Source: Panorpa germanica (lineage: Eukaryota; Arthropoda; Insecta; Mecoptera; Panorpidae). From it: 64,000 nucleotides of DNA. The stretch lies in contig OY783216.1 of NCBI GenBank assembly GCA_963678705.1, forward strand, positions 1,612,001-1,676,000, given 5' to 3'. Shown piece after piece: positions 48,410-56,908 of this stretch. Positions within the stretch are counted from its first letter, which is position 1; each line of letters starts with the position of its first letter. Under the pieces are notes generated by a model. It did not search any database, was not told the DNA's origin, and saw only the letters and a list, made by a program, of their open reading frames with translations. The translations under genes and the position numbers were made by a program.

Positions 48410-48982
48410 TTATTCCTCTTCTGCTGGTGCTTCTTCTTCTGCAGGTGCTTCTTCTTCTGCTGGTGCTTCTTCTCCTCCTCCGCCTCCATCACCTCCTCCA
48501 TCGCCACCTCCATCACCTCCTGCATCACCACCTCCATTTTTACCATCCACATCTGCGTACTCATGGGAATCACTTACGTATAAATTGGGTATGAAGTAAT
48601 GTAGAAAGATCCTTCTTGCCGCACTTTTTTGTGCTGCATTACCACGAGAGCTTCCTAATCTTCTATGCCTATTTTGAGAAAGATCTGAAAGTATGCATTA
48701 TATAGAACTATAATTTTTTAGGAGTTCACCATTATGTTTTAATTTGATTTTATATAAGCACTATGATATAAACATTAATTCCAAATACAAAAACCTTTTC
48801 AACAGAGATAACATCTGAGTGGTCTCGATACCGTGACAGCAGAGTGATAACGAAACAAAGTTATTTAAATATGATAAACCTAAGATGTTATTTGTACCTC
48901 TATGTCCACCGCTGGCAGGGAGAGACAGAACCTCCACAAGCAACATGCAACACAGAATGAAGGCAACTTGACATTTAAACAT
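48410..48982 (-). CDS. gene B: secreted protein with GGGD and EEEAPA tail
   Basis: Exons 48898-48982 (85 nt) and 48410-48684 (275 nt); phase-1 intron of 213 nt (AGAG|GTACAA, CTTTCAG|AT). The product is 119 aa. Signal peptide MFKCQVAFILCCMLLVEVLS (residues 1-20), then SGGHRDLSQNRHRR. Dibasic sites are at residues 36-37 and 52-53, with a 14-residue spacer (LGSSRGNAAQKSAA), followed by the aromatic motif IFLHYFIPNLY. The tail is a Gly/Asp run (GGGD units) and three APAEEE units. The first exon and the intron next to it closely match gene C, so B and C are recent duplicates. A GTAAGT hexamer lies within exon 2, just after the aromatic motif. The MFKCQ Met is preferred over the upstream in-frame Met at 49006 because the position matches the other paralogues and the TATA-like box. 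Confidence 0.85.
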
Positions 48983-49033
48983 TCTAGCAGCAAGATTTAA
49001 AACCAAATGTCGCAGAGCTAGTTTTTGCGAGTT

Positions 49034-49041
49034 GTATTTAT
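49034..49041 (-). promoter_or_regulatory. TATA-like box of gene B
   Basis: ATAAATAC followed by AACTCGCAA. It is 52 nt from the start codon, the same spacing as in genes A and C. The implied 5' UTR is short, about 20-30 nt. Confidence 0.55.
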
Positions 49042-49144
49042 CTCCTTGATAACGATTTTATATTTTACCTAATAAGCGTAAAATGTTTAATATTTGTGTA
49101 AAATGTTATTAAAAGTGTTATTACACACTGACATTGTTGTTTAA

Positions 49145-49158
49145 GAACGGAACATTAT
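49145..49158 (-). promoter_or_regulatory. shared upstream block of gene B
   Basis: Plus-strand GAACGGAACATTAT, 163 nt upstream of the ATG. The surrounding block (CATTGTTG..., AACCATTAGAGCTAATTCTA) is nearly identical to that upstream of gene C. The stretch 49071-49127 between block and promoter is also conserved with gene C. Confidence 0.55.
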
Positions 49159-49923
49159 CTTTAATGAACCAGAACCATATAACCATTAGAGCTAATTCTA
49201 TTTTTTTATATATATTCAAAATTACAAAATAATCAATTCGGTTGAATCAGCATGAAATCAAAAATAATAGGAACCTTAAGTGTAGCTCGAGCAGAATTTT
49301 GCACTAGGTGTTTCAGAACCCTGATGAGGATCTAATTGAGCATCTTCACGGTTTAGCTGTGACATTTCTACTAATATTTAACGTATTACTTATGTAGAAA
49401 GTAGAAACATAAAGTTTTCTTCTATGTACTTAAAGAGTTTTTAAATAGATTAAATGAAGGGGAAGGGGGGGGGGGGGGGGTTGCTAGTACACAGTAATTT
49501 TTGTGCGAGATTTTATAATCTTTTTTGCATATTTTGGTTATAATCTAAAGTGATCATACCACATGAACTTTAAAAATTAGTTTTATTATTTCTGTTTAAA
49601 AAGTATTTGAACTAAGATGAGAAGCTACATTTGTCTGTTAATTTATCTTGCCAACGTTTGCTCCGGTCGCTTAATCTTGTTGTTGTTTGTAATTAAGATA
49701 AAAAATGATTCAATTCAATAAGATATTCTACTCTCGTTAAACAAATTAATTTGAATACACAGTCCAAAACAGTTACAAGAGAGGAAAATGACAAATAACA
49801 ACTTTATAGATTCAATTAATATCCAGAAGTTTAATTCAAATAAAGAAATACAAATATATTAGTAGCACTAAATAAGAAAATGATCTTTTGAATATTGGTT
49901 CGTACTAAATTCAAAATAAATAA
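49159..49923. other. intergenic region between genes B and C
   Basis: AT-rich with a 16-G run at 49465-49480. No gene and no clear AATAAA close to the stop of gene C. Confidence 0.6.
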
Positions 49924-50705
49924 TTATTCTTCGGCGGCGGCTTCTTCACCACCACAGTCATCTTCGTACAAAAAGGGAAACATGTAATGAAGGAAGATCC
50001 TTCTTCCAGGAATTTTTTCTGCTGAATTATCAAGAGATCCTCCTGATCTTCTATGCATATCTTGACCAACATCTGAAAGTGTAGATTACAGAAAAATATT
50101 ACTTCTTTAATACATTAACTTTGATCCTAATTAGCAGCTTTAATTAACTTCGTACATGGGGTGTTTATCAGTCGCTGTGCTCAAAACTTTGCAAACGATT
50201 TTCAGCTCAAATTATGTCAAAATTACTTCAATAAATTTTGTACATTATTATCGATGACGCATCTCGGGTTTCAATCGATCAATGTAAAGTTATGCGTCCA
50301 CTTATCAGCATGGAAGTCGTTCCGCGCTTACTATTAAACAAATTCAATAACAATACCCAACAAATGTCTATTATTTTGCACCAGACCAGAGGTATGCATC
50401 GTCAGTGGAGATGGTTTGCTTCCATGAGCAACTTTTAGAGTCGTGCCTAATTTTGTCTATTGCTTTACTCTTCTGCCAACACATAAGTATGCACAAGACT
50501 TGCATTGTCTAAAGCCAGAATATCATTGTTGACAATACATGCATCACGCTCTTAATGAAATTGTTTGAAACGTAACAGCAAAGTTATTAAAATATGATAA
50601 ACCTAAGATGTGAATTGTACCTTTGTGTCCACCGCTGGCAGAGAAAGACAGAACCTCCAATAGCAACAAGCAACACAGAATGAAGACCGCTTGACATTTG
50701 AACAT
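49924..50705 (-). CDS. gene C: short secreted propeptide-like protein
   Basis: Exons 50621-50705 (85 nt) and 49924-50072 (149 nt), phase-1 intron (AAAG|GTACAA, CTTTCAG|AT). The product is 77 aa, the shortest of the array. Signal peptide MFKCQAVFILCCLLLLEVLS, then SASGGHKDVGQDMHRR. Dibasic sites at residues 36-37 and 52-53 enclose SGGSLDNSAEKIPG. The aromatic motif IFLHYMFPFLY follows, and the protein ends in EDDCGGEEAAAEE. With no repeat tail it shows the minimal plan of the family. GRR at residues 51-53 has the form of an amidation-plus-cleavage site in neuropeptide precursors, but that role is inference. The intron (548 nt) is longer than in B because of an inserted foldback-like segment at about 50150-50500. 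Confidence 0.85.
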
Positions 50706-50756
50706 GGTTGCAGAAAGATTTTAAGTCAAATATACGCAGAGTTTTTCTTGCGAGTT

Positions 50757-50764
50757 GTATTTAT
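50757..50764 (-). promoter_or_regulatory. TATA-like box of gene C
   Basis: ATAAATAC followed by AACTCGCAA, 52 nt from the start codon, as in genes A and B. The 59 nt from box to ATG align with gene B without gaps. Confidence 0.55.
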
Positions 50765-50873
50765 TGTCTCCTAAATAACCATTTTATATTTTACCTAAGC
50801 ATAAAATGTTTAATATTTATGTAAAATATTATTAAAAGTATTATTACACAATATCATGGTCATTGTTGCTAAA

Positions 50874-50887
50874 GAATGGACCATTAT
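50874..50887 (-). promoter_or_regulatory. shared upstream block of gene C
   Basis: Plus-strand GAATGGACCATTAT, 169 nt upstream of the ATG, inside a longer block almost identical to that of gene B. Confidence 0.55.
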
Positions 50888-51489
50888 CCGAAATGAAGCA
50901 GAACCAAAAAACCATTAGAGCTAATTCTATTTTTTAATCTATATTTAAAATAACCAAAATATTTATTTTTAAAAATATGTTAAATGAAAAAGTTTGACTG
51001 ATGCTTATCACAGTAGTTCGAGTTTAAGTTTACACTCGATGTTAAAAAGCCCTGGTGAGGGTCTTGGCAAGCATTTTAATACATACAAATATGTTCTTAA
51101 GATTTTATAATTCTTGAAAAGGTCTTCTTAATAAGTTTTATTGTTATGTTAATGGGAAAAGGATACGTGGATTTATTTTGCAAAAAGCCAAACATTCGGT
51201 CACAAAACGTTGATATTAGGTAACGTGTAACATAGGTAACAGGTAACAATTGTTATGCTAAATAAACCATAAGTACACGTAAGTGTCTTTAGCTAAAATA
51301 TCTGAAATTATAAGTTAATTGACTTAAATATAATTGATCAAAAAATTGAAATTGATTCAAATAAAAAAGCTAGAAGACTGAAAATCTAAAAGAGATATTA
51401 AATATAAATAATTTTATGTAACAAATATAACCTTTTTACATACACTTTATTATGTGAAATATATTTAAAATTCAGATTTTTTTTAATTG
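50888..51489. other. intergenic region between genes C and D
   Basis: AT-rich, no gene or repeat boundary seen. Confidence 0.6.
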
Positions 51490-51495
51490 TTTATT
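51490..51495 (-). terminator. poly(A) signal of gene D
   Basis: AATAAA on the minus strand, about 70 nt after the stop codon of gene D. Confidence 0.5.
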
Positions 51496-51563
51496 TGTTT
51501 ATAACATTGTATTTATAAGAAAGAAGCAAATCGTATTAGTGTTTCTTTTTCGTTAATTGCATC

Positions 51564-52712
51564 TTAATCATCAGACTGATCATCAGAATACTCGTTATAA
51601 TAATCATCTTCGGCCCCGTACAAAGAAGGAAAGACATAACGAAGGAGGAGCCTTCTTCCAGATGAGGCTGGTTCAAATTTATTTTGATCCGGCTCCAATC
51701 TTTTATACATATTTTGAGAGCCGACTGAAAAAAAAGTGTTAGATAATTTAGCATATGTTTCACTTTTTTTCTTCGTATTCATTTAAATCTATAGAATGGC
51801 ATTGGCACGAATTAACACCTTCTCCTTCCAATTACACATGAAACAACATGTTCAAACCAATTTAGGTCTGTTGCAAATCAATCACCAATCGAAACCCCAT
51901 CATAACTCGATGGAAATATTGGAGCATATTAAGAATAGGTGTAGGCGAAGGAGGAAAGTGAAGTAGACATGATGGACATCTTCCAAGGAACGAAGAAGGG
52001 ATACAATGGTCATTCATGATATTAAAAGCAAGGCAAGGGAAAATAAAGACAAGGAAATGAAGGATGACAATTTGTAGTGTTTAAACTAAAAACTGTATAA
52101 AAAAAATGAATTGCATCTAGCTAATTGCCCTTCGGAAAAATCAATTGTATCTGGTCACAATAGCCTTCAACGGTATTTTAAAAGTAGAACTATTAATCCG
52201 GCACTCTGTAGCAAACTGCAAGATCTAATTAAACTGAACGTGTATTTTTATAAGAAGTATATATTTACTTTTCGCGACTCACATATTTATGATTAATTTT
52301 CCTTTTATTCCATGTTCACACGCCACAGACGAAAATAAACATTCATTCGGCATTACATTCTACAATGTCGTCAAGCGATGTTGTGAATATTGGAATTCGC
52401 TACACTACAGAACACGAGAATAAAAGACTGAGCCCGAGAAATTTTTCATCTGCGGAGCGCAAGTGAACGATGCCGAATGAACATATCCAACATTGCTGGA
52501 TCGTTTCACTAATGAATTCATTCGGCACTTTTGATTCACTTTTTGAAAGGCAGTAATTAACAAAAGCTGAACCGTCGAATATTACTAATGCAAGTGTTGC
52601 TAATACAAACCAATAACTTACATTTGCTTTCAAATCTACCGCCGGCATTGTAAGACAGAACCTCTCCCAGCAACATGCCACATACAACGAAGACTATCTG
52701 ATATTGGAACAT
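51564..52712 (-). CDS. gene D: short secreted propeptide-like protein, acidic tail
   Basis: Exons 52622-52712 (91 nt) and 51564-51724 (161 nt). The 897-nt phase-1 intron has a canonical AAAT|GTAAGT donor and a T-rich TTTCAG acceptor. The product is 83 aa. Signal peptide MFQYQIVFVVCGMLLGEVLS, then YNAGGRFESKFGSQNMYKR. The dibasic pairs (KR at 38-39, RR at 54-55) enclose LEPDQNKFEPASSG, again 14 residues ending in Gly, followed by LLLRYVFPSLY. The tail is Asp/Tyr-rich (DDYYNEYSDDQSDD). LEP after the first dibasic site is shared with gene A. The large intron contains decayed repeat material (about 51850-52080 and 52320-52540) but no exon. Confidence 0.83.
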
Positions 52713-52753
52713 GGCTGTCGACTTATCTACATTTAAATGATGCTACCACTACT

Positions 52754-52762
52754 GTTTATTTT
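52754..52762 (-). promoter_or_regulatory. possible TATA-like box of gene D
   Basis: AAAATAAAC, 42 nt from the start codon. The spacing differs from genes A-C, and the surrounding match is weaker. Confidence 0.3.
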
Positions 52763-53201
52763 CTGTTATCAGTAAGTTTTTATACGAAATTTATACTATA
52801 TATAATAACCGTAAAGTATATAAGATTAACTACATGTATTTTGGAAATTGCGATTATTGATGCAGTATGTTACTTTAATCCGTACATATCAGAACAAACA
52901 AATACCATTACCACTACTGCTCCATTTTTTCAAAATTCTTTTGCGCAGGTTTTTGCCATAAACAGTCGCGCAATTATTAACACACATATAATTCTATTGA
53001 GGTAAGAACTACATTAATATTTATACAATTTTTACATAAAAAACATACTAATATATTATGACCTATTTATGTAAAATTACTTATAGAGAATTAAAAATTA
53101 CATAATTAATTTTACATAAGTAAATGTAAATTTTACTTAAAAAATTAATTTATATTATATTTTTAATGTAACATATACAGACAAAGAATATATAGTATGT
53201 A
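52763..53201. other. intergenic region between genes D and E
   Basis: Very AT-rich, with several TTTACATAA-like runs at 53030-53130. No gene. Confidence 0.6.
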
Positions 53202-53303
53202 CTAATTTATTTTAAGTTGGGTTGTTATATTAAAACTCGCTCTAAACCCTCCGTCTTTATCAGGTTTTTCATCTGGTGCTTTTTTACCATCGTCAGCTGG
53301 TTT

Positions 53304-53334
<31 letters not shown>

Positions 53335-53465
53335 TCCTCAGCTGGTTCTTCCTCAGCTGGTTCTTCCTCTGCAGGTTCTTCCTCTGCAGGTTCTTCCTCT
53401 GCAGGTTCTTCCTCAGCTGGTTCTTCCTCTGCAGGTCCTTCCTCTGCAGGTTCTTCCTCAGCTGG

Positions 53466-53499
<34 letters not shown>

Positions 53500-53525
53500 T
53501 CCTCAGCTGGTTCTTCTTCAGCTGG

Positions 53526-53559
<34 letters not shown>

Positions 53560-54352
53560 TCTTCAGCTGGTTCTTCCTCTGCAGGTTCTTCCTCAGCTGG
53601 TTCTTCCTCTGCAGGTTCTTCCTCAGCTGGTTCTTCCTCAGCTGGTTCTTCCTCTGCTGGTTCTCCCTCTGCTGGTTCCTCCTCAGCTGGTTCTTCCTCT
53701 GCTGGTTCTTCCTCTGCTGGGTCTTCCTCTGCTGGTTCTTCCTCAGCAGGTTCTTCCTCAGCTGGTTCTTCCTCTGCTGGTTCTTCCTCAGCTGGTTCTT
53801 CACCATCGTCTTCTGCTTCTTCAACTGGTGCTTCTTCGAATAACCCATCGTCCTCGAGTTCTTCATCTATTGCATCTTCACCTTCCTTTGCTACTGTGCC
53901 TGATGACACTTCTCCAGTTGCTTTATTACCGCACTGTGGATTTTCATTAAAATATTTCACGACTTCTAACATAAAACTTAGCATTTCTTCGTTCAGGGCC
54001 GGACATTCGCAGTATACATAGGATTCATCCTTACCATTATTATTATATAAAGAGGGTAGTAAATATGAAAGCAAAAATCTTCTTGTGTCAAATTTTTGTG
54101 AAGAGTTATATACAGCATTCTTCTGCAGATATCTTCTGAAGATATTTTGTTCAATTTCTGAAAATTATTGATTAATAATAGTGTAAATATTATCACAGCG
54201 GAGAATTGTCTGTTCGAGAATTCGAAAATTATCTGTAAAAAACCAACACAAATCAGTCAGTTATTTCTACCTTTATTTCCAGTGATATTATAACCGAACA
54301 CCACCTCTCCGACGAATATGTACAACAACAAGACCGTTTGACATTGGATCAT
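53202..54352 (-). CDS. gene E: secreted protein with about 34 EEEPA repeats
   Basis: Exons 54271-54352 (82 nt) and 53202-54157 (956 nt); 113-nt phase-1 intron (AAAG|GTAGAA, TTTTCAG|AA). The product is 345 aa. Signal peptide MIQCQTVLLLYIFVGEVVFG, then YNITGNKEIEQNIFRR. Dibasic pairs at residues 35-36 and 53-54 enclose a 16-residue spacer, followed by FLLSYLLPSLY, the family aromatic motif. Next is a segment with three Cys (YCECPALN.. and PQCGNK) that may fold or cross-link. An acidic linker leads to about 34 tandem EEEPA units (residues about 145-315) with rare D, G and K variants. The end is basic to neutral (KKAPDEKPDKDGGFRASF). The repeat makes it extremely acidic and probably disordered. 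Long open frames on the other strand and in other frames over the repeat are artefacts of the 15-bp period. Confidence 0.85.
53296..53800 (-). repeat. 15-bp coding minisatellite (EEEPA) in gene E
   Basis: About 34 direct copies of a 15-bp unit (plus-strand GGTTCTTCCTCTGCT, with CAGCT/GCAGG variants), all in register with the codons. Third-position variants (TCT/TCA, GCT/GCA) are scattered in a mosaic, suggesting repeated slippage or unequal exchange. Confidence 0.9.
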
Positions 54353-54529
54353 TGTTGTTGTGCGAAATTAAATTGCGCGAGCATTTGCGTTCGTTCATTT
54401 AATTTCACTTTCTAATAAACTTTGATAGGCATTACATCTTTTTTTGACTTTAACAAGATTAAACGAATATTCTAGAAATCTTATTCTAAGTGTAGTGCTA
54501 TAATATCGTAACATGATCGTTGGCGTTTA

Positions 54530-54543
54530 GAATGGAACGTTAT
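54530..54543 (-). promoter_or_regulatory. shared upstream block of gene E
   Basis: Plus-strand GAATGGAACGTTAT, 178 nt upstream of the ATG of gene E. It matches the blocks of A, B and C at 13 of 14 positions at best. Its flanks are less conserved than in B and C. Confidence 0.4.
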
Positions 54544-55287
54544 TATAATTGCATTAGAAGAAAACACTCAAAAAATAATTTTACGATTATGTTAGCATGA
54601 AATCAAATATAATGAAAAATGTAAGAGTGACAGGGAGAAAATTGTCGGTTCCCACTTGCTAACTTGTTAACACATGCCAGCTAGTTGCATATAATGCTCA
54701 TATAGAAATTATCTTGCCGTATTACCTTTACATTTGCTAGCTTGCTACAAGCCAATGAAAGTGTTACATCTTTACTTGGCTGCTCACACTGTTACTATCA
54801 TACTAAAAATTGAGTTGTGAACCTCAGTAGGGAACATGTGATTAAACAGGTCGAAGAAACGAAGAAAAAGGAAGTAGTTTTGGGTAAGAGAGTAAAGAAG
54901 ATGATGCAGGATTTGTGGGAAGCTGAACTTCAAGAATGCTGGAGTTATATTTGGGACTAGGGGCGCTGCAATTTCAGGGGTCAAATCAGAACCTCAAATA
55001 TCCAATTATTTTATATTATTCAGTTCGCAATATTATAGAAGTTATTAACGATTGAAATAATCCATCTAGACAATGGAAGGCATCTAAAAGAATGCGAAAG
55101 CGAAACTGTCTTGCTTGCGTGTAATGGCATTTCCCAGGAAGCAGGAATGCCTACCTAATTTAAAAATTGCCGGACTTTAATATACTCTACGTAATTTTAT
55201 AATACCTAAATGTAAAATAAACATAACATCATTTATTAACACATAATTTTATTGCAGTCAGATAACGAAATTTTAAACCAAATATAA
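54544..55287. other. intergenic region between genes E and F
   Basis: No gene. AATCAAATATAATGAAA near 54600 resembles sequence upstream of A and B. Confidence 0.5.
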
Positions 55288-55293
55288 TTTATT
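55288..55293 (-). terminator. poly(A) signal of gene F
   Basis: AATAAA on the minus strand, about 24 nt after the stop codon. Further hexamers lie at 55248 and 55232. Confidence 0.5.
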
Positions 55294-55316
55294 GTATAAA
55301 ATGTAGACTTTTCATG

Positions 55317-56237
55317 TTAATGAATGTAGTGGTATTCACCGGGAAGTACAATTTCAAAGTCTTCATCAAAATCACTTTCCCCTGTAATATCTAACTCAAA
55401 TACACCATCTGGAATTTTACTATCACTCTCATCTGTTTGCCTGTCATCTTGGATAATCAGAGGTTTGAGTCTTTGATAGTTGCTCCTATTTAAATTGTAG
55501 TTTTCAATATCCGTTCGGGATCTGTTCATATTCTGTACTGATTGATTCATTAGCTGCTGATTTTTATAACTTTGGAGAATAAATTCTTTCATTTTCGAAA
55601 GTATGTCATCCAAATTCTCTGAATCACGTCTGCTGTTGAGGTTGGGCGATTCCTGACGTCTGTTATTGGAGATAGACATCTCACGACGTCTGTTATTAAG
55701 GTTTGACATTTCCCGACGTCTGTTATTAAGGTTTGACATTTCCCGACGTCGGTTATTAAGGTTAGACAATTCACGGCGTCTGTTATTGTACACAGAGAAG
55801 AAATCTTTTATTTTGGAGTTTCGTCTTCCGTCTGTAATTAAATGTAATTTGTAATTTATGTTTTACTAATTGTGTCCATAAAAATCGTTGCATAATAGAT
55901 ATCATAATCTGATATCACTTAGATATTTCTCAAATTTGTTTATAATTTTATAAAGCCGTAATTAGGATTTGGTGAGGACACTGCATGGGGATCTTGGTGG
56001 TAATATTATTTGTAGTACTTAGTATTTGCTACTTCCACCAAAATCTGCATTGATAGTGGCTCAAGACCAGCCTATTTTAATAAACCTTAAATTTGATAAA
56101 AACTAATAGATAATTTACAAAAAAAAAAAAAATGAAGTGGACTTACTAGAATTTGTATGGCGTGAAGATATTGGTAAAAACTGACTAAGGAATATGCAGC
56201 ACATGGCCAGTGCGCACACTGTTCCATTGCGAAGCAT
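55317..56237 (-). CDS. gene F: secreted protein with repeated RRR-flanked peptides
   Basis: Exons 56147-56237 (91 nt) and 55317-55831 (515 nt). The phase-1 intron is 315 nt, with a perfect TCTA|GTAAGT donor and an AATTACAG acceptor. The product is 201 aa. Signal peptide MLRNGTVCALAMCCIFLSQF, then LPISSRHTNSNGRR. A 13-residue spacer (NSKIKDFFSVYNN) leads to RRR. From residue 48 a 10-aa unit repeats: RRRELSNLNN, RRREMSNLNN (twice), RRREMSISNN, then the degenerate RRQESPNLNS and RRDSENLDD. A Gln/Asn-rich middle and an acidic C-terminus (DITGESDFDEDFEIVLPGEY) follow. Short identical peptides between basic triplets resemble multi-copy peptide precursors, though arginine-rich structural repeats are also possible. 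The signal exon is more diverged from A-E, closer in style to G. Confidence 0.83.
55625..55795 (-). repeat. 30-bp coding tandem repeat in gene F
   Basis: Direct repeats with a 30-bp period (plus-strand CGACGTCTGTTATTAAGG type), four good copies and two degenerate ones, encoding RRREMSNLNN. Confidence 0.85.
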
Positions 56238-56908
56238 CGTGGATGTGTGGCATGTTTTATCAGTGCGGCTAACTTGACATTATAGTTTCTATTAATGAAA
56301 AGTATTATGTTCTAATGCAGCGTAATGTACTTTGCAAATGCATTAATAGATTTCGTTAAAAAAATGTATAGCTATTGTTAGAACGTGAAATAAAAAATAT
56401 ATAATTACTAGATATAATGTATGAGCAAAAACTTCAAACTTTGTAAGGATTAGCACAACGAAATACCATAAATATTTAAACAATTAGATTTGTTGCTAAT
56501 GTGTTTTCTAATGAGTGCATAGAAAATTGGATAATATTAGAATTGGAAATTAAATCAATTTGTTAAATTATTCTTTTATTTAAGTAACTATATATTATAT
56601 TAATAGCAAAATCATTAATTTTAAAATAACATACAATACAAAATAATAACAAATTATATGAAAAGAAAAACTTTGAGAATTCATCTATTTCGCTCGGATT
56701 AACCAACTCAGATTATATCTGAAACAATAAAAAGAAAATGTAAGATTAAACAGATTTGTTTCATTTACTCTAAAAGATATTGAGTAGTGGCGTATCATGG
56801 TACAAATACACACACTTATTATATTACAATTTATGCGAGATATAACCTAAATTTTCTTTAGAAGCTAAATATAACAACATACCCCATTGAATGTCGAAGG
56901 GCATAGCC
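56238..56908. other. intergenic region between genes F and G
   Basis: AT-rich. CTATAATG on the minus strand near 56285 could be the TATA element of gene F. No other feature. Confidence 0.5.

Noticed and set aside
48388-48599. Plus- and minus-strand ORFs over the Gly/Asp/Glu repeat of gene B in other frames
   Set aside because: They are shadows of exon 2 of gene B, which splices in the third frame to a signal exon.
52400-52687. 95-codon minus-strand ORF starting MYVACCWERF
   Set aside because: It overlaps the first exon of gene D in the wrong frame and lacks the family signal peptide. The MFQYQ frame with its GTAAGT donor is preferred.
53296-53800. Regular direct repeats that could suggest a CRISPR array
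   Set aside because: There are no spacers, the 15-bp unit is in codon register, and the genome is eukaryotic.
53217-53950. Long ORFs of 208, 213 and 224 codons over the gene E repeat on both strands
   Set aside because: They are shadows of the 15-bp repeat (Leu/Val/Gln-, Phe/Trp/Leu- or Lys/Asn/Gln-rich nonsense). Only the EEEPA frame joins a signal exon and the family core.
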